The notes under the pieces: model-generated
Seen by the model: only the letters and a program-made list of their open reading frames with translations
The model's database searches: none
Told to the model about the DNA's origin: nothing
In this document: piece after piece, positions 15,786 through 23,831 of the stretch
How the letters are laid out: every line of letters starts with the position of its first letter
Numbering within the stretch: the first letter of the stretch is position 1
Source: a virus
Length of the DNA stretch: 64,000 nt
Direction: 5' to 3' (one strand)
Virus record (IMG/VR): IMGVR_UViG_3300028920_000022
Span: 186,001 to 250,000 of that record
Translations under genes and position numbers: made by a program

Positions 15786-16402
15786 TTATTGGTATTTCGG
15801 GACAAGCTTGTAGCGGGAAAGATACTGCTGCAGATATTCTAGTAAAACAATATGGTTTTGTTAAAATTTCTTTAGCAGATTTAATGAAGCGTATTTGTAA
15901 AGAAGTGTTCGATTTTAGTGAAGAACAGTTGTGGGGACCCAGCGAGAAAAGAAATGAACCTGATAAGCGTTATTTAAGCCCAGATGGTGAATATCTTTCC
16001 GCGCGAAAAAGTCTTCAGCTGATTGGAACCGAGTGGGGGCGCAAGTGTTATGAAGATGTGTGGGTTGATTATACAATGCGCATATCTAAACAACTTTTAT
16101 CTAATTACTATTTAAGATATACATCTGTAGATGGAGTAGTTCCAACTAGACACGCTATTGCCCCTTATAAGGGGGTGGTAATTGCTGATTGTAGATTTTC
16201 CAACGAAATTTCTGCAATTAAAAAAGCTGGCGGCAAAGTATTAAGAATAAAACGACCAGGATCTGGGTTAGTCGGAGAAGCTGCAGCTCACGCCAGCGAG
16301 ATGGAACAAAAATCCATTCCAGATAGCGTTTTTGATTATGTTATTGATAATGATGGCACTATTGAGGACTTAGCTGTTAAGTTGGCTGAAATTATGCATT
16401 AA
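15782..16402 (+). CDS. Deoxynucleoside monophosphate kinase
   Basis: 206 residues. P-loop GQACSGKDT (6-14) near the N-terminus, VADCRFSNE with the Asp-Arg pair after GVVI, and a lid-like basic region resemble the phage dNMP kinase (T4 gp1) group. It would phosphorylate dNMPs to dNDPs for phage DNA synthesis and fits with the dUTPase and deoxyribosyltransferase. Confidence 0.85.
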   Translation: MIIGISGQACSGKDTAADILVKQYGFVKISLADLMKRICKEVFDFSEEQLWGPSEKRNEPDKRYLSPDGEYLSARKSLQLIGTEWGRKCYEDVWVDYTMRISKQLLSNYYLRYTSVDGVVPTRHAIAPYKGVVIADCRFSNEISAIKKAGGKVLRIKRPGSGLVGEAAAHASEMEQKSIPDSVFDYVIDNDGTIEDLAVKLAEIMH

Positions 16403-16417
16403 TTAGCATATTGGCGT

Positions 16418-16726
16418 ATGCTGATTAAGAAAATTGTTGCAGATAAATATTTGAAACTTCTTCGCTCAAAAGGGGAAGAAGGGCTGTATAAGTCTGCTGT
16501 AGGCAATGGTATTATTCTTTCGGTTAGACTGAAGAATCCCGATGTAGAACTGCTTAATATGGCAGATGGTTTCTTTGCCCTGTATAGAAGGGGAGGAAAA
16601 AACTCCGAGGATTATTTTCTTATTGGTAAAGCCTTGCGTCGTGCTGCTCACGCATTATATAGGCAATTTCTACGCATGGACAAGAATAAGGCGGTAAATA
16701 GACGTTTCCTCAATATGGTGCAATAA
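16418..16726 (+). CDS. Hypothetical protein
   Basis: 102 residues, basic C-terminus, no family recognised. Stop directly precedes the next ATG. Confidence 0.6.
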   Translation: MLIKKIVADKYLKLLRSKGEEGLYKSAVGNGIILSVRLKNPDVELLNMADGFFALYRRGGKNSEDYFLIGKALRRAAHALYRQFLRMDKNKAVNRRFLNMVQ

Positions 16727-17710
16727 ATGGCGGTTATAAGTATAACAGTTACCGAATCCCCAATTCAAAAAGTGGAAGGCATACCCGCTACTATTGAATT
16801 ATCTACCAACATACCCGCTACCATATTTTACACTTTGGATGGAACAGATCCCACCACATCTTCAGATATCTACGTTTCTGCTATAACAATGCCCGCTTGG
16901 GGAGCTGTTACGTTGAAAGTGTTTGCTACAGACGGTGTAAGTAGTTCATCTATTCTAACAGAAGAATATGGGGCAAACATGACCACTAACCGGGTACCCC
17001 ATGCTAAGGTTACTTTAACAAATACAGGATATGCTGGAGAAGATTTGTTTCCGTTTGGAGATGTTGCTCCCACGCAGCCGGTGCAATATGGCGCTTTGGG
17101 TGGGGTAGACGTTGATGATCCTAATACTACAGGATATTCAGCGGGATATGATGGAACTGCTACGGGAACATCTGCAGCAGAAACGGATGAAGAATATAAT
17201 CTCACTAATTATGAAATTAAATATTCTGATAGAGATCGGCTAGGACAATACGAAGCTATTGGTACGTTGCCGGCTACCGTTTCTATTGTGGTACCCCCAG
17301 CACCACCAGAGCAAAGTGATGCTAACAGCAAAATGTTTGACCCTAGGGCATTGGTTATTGTTCAAGATGGCAGAGAACCACCAGAAGATCCAAACATTTC
17401 CCATATAAATAAACAATTTTTTTCGCTAACCAACAATGAAAGATCAAAAGATGGAGCTTATTATAGAACTACAGCTTTTGAAGGAGCTGTTCCTACCGGT
17501 TCTCTTGTAAAGTATTATTATAATCCAAGAGAAGATATTTATACATTTTATTATCGCGATGCCGATTCTAATAGATGGATTATTTCTAAGGAACCAAGAA
17601 CTGCATCTACAAGTCGTTCCATATCACAAATTGCTTTTCCATCGTCGAGTGGCAGAGCGGGTCCTAAAGTATTTCAGTGGATACCATTTAAACGGTCCAG
17701 ACTGATTTAA
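16727..17710 (+). CDS. Probable virion or surface protein with chitobiase-like C-terminal-type domain
   Basis: 327 residues. The first ~85 residues match the beta-sandwich found at the C-terminus of chitobiases (IPATIFYTLDGTDPTTSSD, then VTLKVFATDG), a carbohydrate- or wall-associated module. The rest is Thr/Gly/Pro-rich with beta-type sequence. No catalytic site is visible. It probably belongs to the particle or to surface binding, although it lies among nucleotide and DNA genes rather than in the morphogenesis block. Confidence 0.6.
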   Translation: MAVISITVTESPIQKVEGIPATIELSTNIPATIFYTLDGTDPTTSSDIYVSAITMPAWGAVTLKVFATDGVSSSSILTEEYGANMTTNRVPHAKVTLTNTGYAGEDLFPFGDVAPTQPVQYGALGGVDVDDPNTTGYSAGYDGTATGTSAAETDEEYNLTNYEIKYSDRDRLGQYEAIGTLPATVSIVVPPAPPEQSDANSKMFDPRALVIVQDGREPPEDPNISHINKQFFSLTNNERSKDGAYYRTTAFEGAVPTGSLVKYYYNPREDIYTFYYRDADSNRWIISKEPRTASTSRSISQIAFPSSSGRAGPKVFQWIPFKRSRLI

Positions 17711-17712
17711 AC

Positions 17713-18513
17713 ATGCCCCATAAAAAAGAATCTGACTTATTTCATTTATCGGTCAGCAAAGTTAAGACGTTTTTAACGTGTAAAGCTAAGTATCGATACC
17801 AATACATCGAACATTTGCCAAAGATAGAACGAGATTTCCAGGTTTTTGGCAGTTTTTTACATGAAGCACTTGAAGAATTTCAATCTTCTATTATAGGTGG
17901 GGTCGAAGCACCAGACCATATAAGAATGAAACTTGCTTTTTCCAAAGCTATGAAAGGTGATTGGGGACCAAAACTTACTCCAGAACAAAAACAAGAATGT
18001 ATCGATGTATTAAAAGAATATTTGGTTTTTAGATATAATAATCGAAATGCTCCTTCAGAAGTTTTGGAAGTAGAAAAACCGTTTTCTTTTGATTTAGACG
18101 GTAAGGTTCTTTTAAATGGGTTTATAGATGTAGTACAAAGAGATGCTGACGGAATAATACATGTTGCTGATTATAAGAGTAGTAAAGAAAAGAAGTACTT
18201 GAAAAAGGACTTATTACAATTAAAAACCTATGCCTTGGCGTTGATGTATAATGATTCTGATATAGATAAGATTCGTTGTTCTTATGTGATGTTGCGTCAT
18301 AAGTTTGATCCTATTCAAAAAGAGTTTGAGCGTTCTGAAATAATGCCGGTAGCTGATGAGTTTCTTGAATATGCTGAAAATATAAACGCCGAGAAGCTTT
18401 ATCGACCATCTACAGGACCTTTGTGTAAGTTTTGTGACTATTTGGGTAAATGTTCCGAGGGCAAAAAATATATCCTCAAAGGTGATGATTCGTTTGGAAT
18501 AACAGATTGGTAA
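17713..18513 (+). CDS. Cas4/RecB-like PD-(D/E)XK nuclease with Fe-S cysteines
   Basis: 266 residues. LSVSKVKTFLTCKAKYRY at the N-terminus carries the first cluster Cys, GSFLHEALE gives the His, then GFIDVVQ (Asp), VADYKSS (DxK) and the QLKTYALAL helix. C-terminal CKFCDYLGKC supplies three more cysteines. This is the pattern of iron-sulfur RecB-family nucleases (Cas4, AddB C-terminus). It would process single-stranded ends in recombination; no cas genes are nearby. Confidence 0.88.
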   Translation: MPHKKESDLFHLSVSKVKTFLTCKAKYRYQYIEHLPKIERDFQVFGSFLHEALEEFQSSIIGGVEAPDHIRMKLAFSKAMKGDWGPKLTPEQKQECIDVLKEYLVFRYNNRNAPSEVLEVEKPFSFDLDGKVLLNGFIDVVQRDADGIIHVADYKSSKEKKYLKKDLLQLKTYALALMYNDSDIDKIRCSYVMLRHKFDPIQKEFERSEIMPVADEFLEYAENINAEKLYRPSTGPLCKFCDYLGKCSEGKKYILKGDDSFGITDW

Positions 18514-18519
18514 GAAAAA

Positions 18520-19746
18520 ATGTCTGAAATGCAAATTGAAACTGAAGAACTTGAGTTTTGTAAAATTAAAGTTAACTATACCGCAGACACGGATGTGGTT
18601 ATTGGTAAACAGCAGGAGGCAGTAAAGCAGCTGCGAAAATTGCCGGTTCCTGGTTTTAGACCGGGAAAGGCTACCGATACTGCGATTAAAATTCGTTATA
18701 AGGATAAGATTAAGGACTGGGTTTCTAAGGAAATGTTGCAGCAGGCAAATGATGATATCTTATTCGAAACTAAAATGCGCCCAATAGGCGATCATCAAGT
18801 TCAAGATCTAAAATTGAAAGATAATGAGTTTAGTTGTGAGCTGGTTTATTTAAAGAAACCTGATTTTGAACTAGGTAAATATCAAGAGCTTGAGATTCCT
18901 GAGCCGCATTTAGAAACCACCGTTGACGATTTACGCGAACAAATGTTGCAAAAACTTCGTGAACAACACGGTTCGTTGCGCCCGTATGAGGAAAATGATT
19001 TTGTTCAGGCGGGAGATGCTATAACTTTAGATTATGCAATATATGAAAATGATGCGAGCGGTAAAGTTTTGAAAGAAGAAACTGGGGCTGTGTATAATGT
19101 TGGCAGCAATGCTTTGCCAGGTGGTTTCGATGATAATCTCGTAGGAATGACCGCAGGTGAGAAAAGGGAATTTCCGTTGATGGGAAATGCGTTTGCTGTA
19201 GTAACCATGCATGCCGGATCTAAAAAGGAACCGTGCCCGCTAGATGATGAATTAGCTAAGAAACTTGGGGTGGAAAGTTTTGAAAAGGTTCGTTCAGAGG
19301 TTAATGCATCTGCCGAAAGACAGTTAAAAGGTCAGCGAGACCAGATGATTAGTGTGCAAATAAAGAATCAGCTAGTTAACAGTCATGATTTTGAAGTCCC
19401 ACCATGGTTATTAAGCATGGAAGCCCAGCAAATAGCTATGCAGGAAGGTGTAAAGTGGGAAGGTTTGGAAGAAGAAGCAAAAGAAAAGTTTCTTAAAAGG
19501 GCAAAAGATCAGATTAAATTTACACTAATAATGGATTCTATTACGTTGGCAGAACCTGAAATTCAGTTATCCGATGAGGAAGCTATACAATTGGTAGATA
19601 AGCGGCTTCAGATGATGGGCGTTCCTAATACACGCCAATTCATTGTCGAGTCGTCTCAGAATGGACGACTAGCTTCTTTAGTGGCTAATTTACGTAATGA
19701 TTATGCTATGCAGTGGCTAGTAGATCATGCAAAAATTGTGGAATAA
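18520..19746 (+). CDS. tig: Trigger factor (ribosome-associated chaperone)
   Basis: 408 residues, slightly shorter than the bacterial protein (about 430). The N-terminal domain contains the ribosome-binding signature PGFRPGKA (residues 44-51, corresponding to GFRxGK, which contacts uL23 at the tunnel exit). Residues about 160-240 form the FKBP-like prolyl-isomerase domain (GDAITLDYAIY, ALPGGFDDNLVGM, GEKREFPL). The rest is the helical chaperone body (VRSEVNASAERQLKGQRDQM). Trigger factor cradles nascent chains. Its presence in a phage, with deformylase, bL12 and IF-3, implies control of protein maturation on the host ribosome. Confidence 0.95.
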   Translation: MSEMQIETEELEFCKIKVNYTADTDVVIGKQQEAVKQLRKLPVPGFRPGKATDTAIKIRYKDKIKDWVSKEMLQQANDDILFETKMRPIGDHQVQDLKLKDNEFSCELVYLKKPDFELGKYQELEIPEPHLETTVDDLREQMLQKLREQHGSLRPYEENDFVQAGDAITLDYAIYENDASGKVLKEETGAVYNVGSNALPGGFDDNLVGMTAGEKREFPLMGNAFAVVTMHAGSKKEPCPLDDELAKKLGVESFEKVRSEVNASAERQLKGQRDQMISVQIKNQLVNSHDFEVPPWLLSMEAQQIAMQEGVKWEGLEEEAKEKFLKRAKDQIKFTLIMDSITLAEPEIQLSDEEAIQLVDKRLQMMGVPNTRQFIVESSQNGRLASLVANLRNDYAMQWLVDHAKIVE

Positions 19747-19749
19747 GAT

Positions 19750-20250
19750 ATGAAAAGAGTTTATCTTTCAGGTCCGATAACAGGGTGCAGCTATAACGGC
19801 TGTACCGACTGGAGAAAACGGTTTGCTCAATTGATAGAAAAAGATATAGTGCCGCTTTCTCCTATGCGTGGAAAAGAGTATTTGGTTACTGAAAACAACA
19901 TTAAAGATGCGTATAAATCTGAGCAATGTGTAACCAATTCTCCTACCGCCTTGGCTCTATCTTGTCCAGCAGGAATTACCGCCAAAGATCGTAATGACGT
20001 ATTCACTTGCGATGCGATGGTGGTGTATCTACTGGGAGCGCCAAAAGTTTCTATTGGTACAGTGGTGGAGTTTGGCTGGGCGGATGCCTACAGGAAGCCT
20101 ATCATTTCCATTATTGAGTCGGACGGCTCCAATGTACATGAACATTCTATAGTGAATACTGTGACAGGATTTCGTGTGCCTACGCTAGAGGACGCCGCTC
20201 ATATTGTTAATGTATTGCTGTCTAACCAATACGCATTAAAACAACAATGA
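19750..20250 (+). CDS. Nucleoside 2-deoxyribosyltransferase-like protein
   Basis: 166 residues. KRVYLSGPITG at the N-terminus, an Asp-containing centre (FTCDAMVVYLLGAP) and GTVVEFGWADAYRKPII are the hallmarks of the deoxyribosyltransferase fold. These enzymes swap or hydrolyse bases on deoxyribonucleosides or their monophosphates; a salvage or modified-base role is likely. Confidence 0.85.
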   Translation: MKRVYLSGPITGCSYNGCTDWRKRFAQLIEKDIVPLSPMRGKEYLVTENNIKDAYKSEQCVTNSPTALALSCPAGITAKDRNDVFTCDAMVVYLLGAPKVSIGTVVEFGWADAYRKPIISIIESDGSNVHEHSIVNTVTGFRVPTLEDAAHIVNVLLSNQYALKQQ

Positions 20251-20393
20251 TTGTATATGATAGCTTCGATAATCAATGGTTTTGGTGGTCGTGGCGTTTG
20301 GGATTTTTTGGACCATACGAAACTAAAAACCAGGCTTCTACAAGTGGTTTTACTTTTTGGTTTCCAAAAAAGAGTGTAATAATTTGTGCCTAA
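20247..20393 (+). CDS. Trp-rich micro-protein, copy 1 (48 aa)
   Basis: A 48-residue frame beginning MIVYDSFDNQWFWW and ending VIICA. It overlaps the preceding stop (ATGA). It shares a pattern with the next small frame: aromatic run, then FGPYETKNQA against FGPFQTRRVA, and the same ICA ending. Function unknown. Confidence 0.55.
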   Translation: MIVYDSFDNQWFWWSWRLGFFGPYETKNQASTSGFTFWFPKKSVIICA

Positions 20394-20394
20394 A

Positions 20395-20526
20395 ATGAAT
20401 GTAGTACATTTGCATGACGGTTGGTATTGGTGTGATCCGTATTGGGGCACATTTGGACCGTTTCAAACTAGGAGAGTTGCTGAGTCATTGCCTGTTATTT
20501 TGAATAGAGTTTTGATTTGTGCCTAA
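20395..20526 (+). CDS. Trp-rich micro-protein, copy 2 (43 aa)
   Basis: A 43-residue frame starting MNVVHLHDGWYWCD and ending VLICA; a GTG at 20386 would add three residues. It appears to be a diverged tandem copy of the previous micro-protein. Confidence 0.55.
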   Translation: MNVVHLHDGWYWCDPYWGTFGPFQTRRVAESLPVILNRVLICA

Positions 20527-20541
20527 AAAGGAAGTAAGAAA

Positions 20542-20862
20542 ATGTCAGATTACGGAAATTTCCCAAAGAAGTGGGTTAAAATATTAGAAACATATGTTGA
20601 TGATTCTTTCAAATCTCAAGCAGAGTCCTCTTCTACAGAGGAGTTGAGCAAGATTATTGTGGATTGTGCGAAAACAATCACCAACACAGAAAAAGATATG
20701 GCAGCAGATGAGCACCTTAAGAATCTTAAAGAAGAACTTAAAGATGCCTCCTCTGTATATACAGGTATTATAAAAGGAAACGAAGCAAAGAAACGTTATT
20801 GCGTATATTTGTTAGAAAGTCACGGCTCTGAGGTGAGTGACGACGACGAAGAAGGAGAATAA
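20542..20862 (+). CDS. Hypothetical acidic protein
   Basis: 106 residues, charged, with a DDDEEGE tail; no family recognised. The ATG follows AAGGAAGTAAGAA. Confidence 0.6.
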   Translation: MSDYGNFPKKWVKILETYVDDSFKSQAESSSTEELSKIIVDCAKTITNTEKDMAADEHLKNLKEELKDASSVYTGIIKGNEAKKRYCVYLLESHGSEVSDDDEEGE

Positions 20863-21144
20863 TTGCCAGAATTTCGTGTAGTAAAGTCGTGTTGTAATTC
20901 AACTTCTTGGCTTTTTATTATTGATAAACCGATTAGCCGCTCTCATATTTCTATATTTGAGAAGTCTGGCTATACTTTTCCAGCCCAGTTTATCAAATCT
21001 GGGCTTTTTTATGCCAAAAAGGATTCGTTTATTGCCACAACTTCCTTCGGTTTGGCTAAAATTAATGCTAGATGTGGTGGAGCCAATTGTGAACAAATTC
21101 GAGATGAGTTTATGCAGCTGTTAACTGCTGTCGAGGCTCAGTAA
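20863..21144 (+). CDS. Hypothetical protein
   Basis: 93 residues from a TTG start (GGAGAATAATTG) directly after the previous stop. Contains several cysteines (SCCNST, RCGGANC) that may bind metal. No family recognised. Confidence 0.55.
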   Translation: MPEFRVVKSCCNSTSWLFIIDKPISRSHISIFEKSGYTFPAQFIKSGLFYAKKDSFIATTSFGLAKINARCGGANCEQIRDEFMQLLTAVEAQ

Positions 21145-21163
21145 TTTTAGCAATTAATCACAC

Positions 21164-23830
21164 ATGGACTATGTAAGCCTTCATAATCATACCACATTTT
21201 CGATTATGGATAGCTTGATTAAGCCTTCAGAGCTTTTCAAGCGTGCGAAAGAGTTAGGACAACCCGCAATTGCCGTAACCGATCATGGTACGTGTGCAGG
21301 TTTGTGGGATTGTCTAAAGCTATCTCGCAGTACCGGTGTAAAACTGATCGCCGGGTGTGAGATGTATTTTGTAGATGATGTAAAAGATACTGATGCCAGA
21401 TTACGACATATTGTACTTTTAGCCAAGAACGCAGAGGGTTATAAGAATTTATTAACCTTGGTTAAAGCAGGTTTCGATAATAACATCATAGCAATGCAAA
21501 AAGTTTTTCCCCGCGTTGATTGGGAAATATTGGAAAAATATAGCTCAGGTTTAATTTGTACTACTGCGTGTGGAAATGGGATTATTTCACAGCTTTTAAA
21601 TGACAAAAAGTTTGATGAAGCCAAGGCACAAGCCAAACGATTGGTAGATATTTTTGGAGACGATTTAGCTATTGAGCTTCAGCCACACGCAATGCGTCGC
21701 AAGGCTAACTTATATGGCAACGAAATAGATCAGACATTTACAAATCGTCAATTAAAGAAATTAGCAGACGAGTTAGGGATCAAATGTATTGTTGCCACAG
21801 ATGCGCATTATGTCAGACCAGAGCAACACAAGGCTCACGATGTAATGTTGGCGATTGGGTCTAGGCAGCCTATTTCTTCTGGTGCCAGGCTTAAGTATAA
21901 CGTTCCAGATTTCTATATAAAGTCTGACGAAGAGATTCTGAGTAAGCTAAAGCGAGCTTTTGGTGAGGAGTTTGCCAAGGAGTGTATAGAAAATACCATT
22001 TATTTTTCTGATAAGTGTGAGTTTCCTGATTGGATTGATCCAAAATATTCCAACCCCAGCGGTAAGGAGTTGCCCGAATTCCCTGTAAAGGATCAAAAAG
22101 ATTATGGCGAATTTAAAGAGTGGTTGGAAAAGAATCCATTGGACGGTTTGGAAGAAGATAAGGCGTATTTGCGTTATAGGTGTGACAAAGCTGTAAATGA
22201 AAGGGTGCCTGCAGAGAAACAAGCGATTTATCGTGAAAGGTTAGAAACAGAATTTGAAGTAATAGAGTACCAGGGCTTTTCTTCATACATGCTCATTGTT
22301 TCTGATTATTTAGAGTTTTGTAGAAATAATAATATTAGGCTCGGTCCCGGTCGCGGTTCTTGTGGTGGCTGCATGATTGCGTATTTAATAGATATACACG
22401 TAGCTGATCCTTTAAAATATGGACTTATTTTTGAGAGGTTTCATAATAAAGAGAAGTCGGCGCCTGATATAGACTCAGACGTATGTCCGTCACAAAGACC
22501 AATGTTGCATGAGTACATTCGTAATAAATACGGAGAGGATCATGTAGCGCACGTCTCTAATGTAAACACATTAACGCCTAAACCGTATGTTAAAGCTATA
22601 GCGCGCACTTTTGAATATGGCGGAGATCGCAAAACAGCTGTTGCTATTGGTGCCGCCATAGCTGACGCTATACCTGCCGATATAAAAACTATAAAGTCTG
22701 CTTTGGAAAAAGCCCCATTGTTTGCCGAATATGCGAAACGATATCCTGAATTGGTAGAATTTGGTGATGATATTTGTGGCAAAGCTGTAGCTTGGTCTAC
22801 CCACGCTGGTGGTTTAGTTATTTGTGCCCGATCTTTGGTGGGACTTATTCCACTACGACGAGACAAGGAAGGGTCTGTTTCTATTGAGTATGAAAAAGAG
22901 CGTGCTGAGGAAAATGGTTTGTTAAAGATGGACACTTTGGCAATTGAAACATTGCACGATATTGATAACACATATGCTCTAATTAAAAAGGCGGGCAAAG
23001 AGTTGCCACCAGATCCACCAAATTATGATGAATGTGATGTTGCCACATATGATATGATTAGTAATGGTGACACTTTTGGTGTATTTCAGCTAGGAACCAG
23101 TGGTGGTACTATAGATTTGTGTAGAAAAGTTAAGCCTAAGAATCTTGATGATCTGGCGGTAATTAATAGTTTAGCTAGACCTTCCGCTAGGGACATTCGA
23201 AAAGATTATATACAAACCAAGAATGGCGATAAGCCGGTCGAAATAATCCACCCATCTTTGGAGCGCGCATTTAGACCAACATTGGGTTTTGGTTTATATG
23301 AGGAATGTTTAATGTTCTTGGCTCAAGACGTTGCCGGTTGGTCAATGTTGGAAGCGGATCGTTTGCGTAAGTTAACCAAAGCTAAAGGTAAATATCCAGA
23401 GAAGGTAAAGAAGTGGGAAGAAGATTTTATTCAGGGATCTATAGATAGCGGAGTTGGTAAAAAATTTGGCAAAAAGATTTGGAGTGAGGTGATAGAAAAG
23501 TTCGGTGGCTATGGGTTCAATCGGAGTTTGTACTTTTTGGAAACTGTTGATATATTCTCTAGTGCTGGGAAGTATCTTTATAAAAAACCAATACAGGATA
23601 TTCAACCTGGAGAATTCGTCCGATCAAGGGATGAAGAAACTGGTGAGGACATTTACATCGAAGTAATTGGAAATTATGATCACGGTAAATTAGAAGTTGT
23701 AGAAGTAGAATTAAACACCGGAGAAAAGGTTAAATGTACGCTGGATCATAAGTTTAGGGTACAGGAAACTGGCGAGATGCTTCCATTATGGAAAATTTTA
23801 GAAGATGGATTATCAATAGTGGTAGGATAA
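21164..23830 (+). CDS. dnaE: DNA polymerase III alpha, N-terminal part fused to N-intein
   Basis: 888 residues. Residues 1-787 are DnaE: PHP domain (SLHNHTTFS, VTDHGTC), the GPGRGSCGG palm region, the catalytic PDIDSD (434-439) and up to GGYGFNR. Residues 788-888 are an intein N-half: Ser1-LYFLETVDI, IQDIQPGEFV, and block B CTLDHKF with EMLPLWKIL. The gene then stops. The C-half is encoded at 25000-26322, and protein splicing in trans should rebuild a polymerase of about 1180 residues. It is the replicative polymerase candidate of this phage. Confidence 0.95.
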   Translation: MDYVSLHNHTTFSIMDSLIKPSELFKRAKELGQPAIAVTDHGTCAGLWDCLKLSRSTGVKLIAGCEMYFVDDVKDTDARLRHIVLLAKNAEGYKNLLTLVKAGFDNNIIAMQKVFPRVDWEILEKYSSGLICTTACGNGIISQLLNDKKFDEAKAQAKRLVDIFGDDLAIELQPHAMRRKANLYGNEIDQTFTNRQLKKLADELGIKCIVATDAHYVRPEQHKAHDVMLAIGSRQPISSGARLKYNVPDFYIKSDEEILSKLKRAFGEEFAKECIENTIYFSDKCEFPDWIDPKYSNPSGKELPEFPVKDQKDYGEFKEWLEKNPLDGLEEDKAYLRYRCDKAVNERVPAEKQAIYRERLETEFEVIEYQGFSSYMLIVSDYLEFCRNNNIRLGPGRGSCGGCMIAYLIDIHVADPLKYGLIFERFHNKEKSAPDIDSDVCPSQRPMLHEYIRNKYGEDHVAHVSNVNTLTPKPYVKAIARTFEYGGDRKTAVAIGAAIADAIPADIKTIKSALEKAPLFAEYAKRYPELVEFGDDICGKAVAWSTHAGGLVICARSLVGLIPLRRDKEGSVSIEYEKERAEENGLLKMDTLAIETLHDIDNTYALIKKAGKELPPDPPNYDECDVATYDMISNGDTFGVFQLGTSGGTIDLCRKVKPKNLDDLAVINSLARPSARDIRKDYIQTKNGDKPVEIIHPSLERAFRPTLGFGLYEECLMFLAQDVAGWSMLEADRLRKLTKAKGKYPEKVKKWEEDFIQGSIDSGVGKKFGKKIWSEVIEKFGGYGFNRSLYFLETVDIFSSAGKYLYKKPIQDIQPGEFVRSRDEETGEDIYIEVIGNYDHGKLEVVEVELNTGEKVKCTLDHKFRVQETGEMLPLWKILEDGLSIVVG
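23525..23827 (+). other. Split-intein N-half coding segment (IntN)
   Basis: 101 codons beginning with AGT (Ser1) right after the GYGFNR codons. The segment carries intein block A, a TxxH block B (CTLDHKF) and the end of the N-splicing domain. Ser1 instead of the more common Cys1 implies an ester rather than thioester first step. The insertion point is inside the conserved DnaE motif GYGFN-K/R-SHA. Confidence 0.85.
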
Positions 23831-23831
23831 T

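Noticed and set aside
17713-18513. CRISPR-linked Cas4
   Set aside because: The nuclease is Cas4-like, but there is no repeat-spacer array or other cas gene; a recombination nuclease is the simpler reading.
22540-22998. Minus-strand frame inside dnaE
   Set aside because: Fully within the conserved polymerase coding sequence; no domain or start signal.
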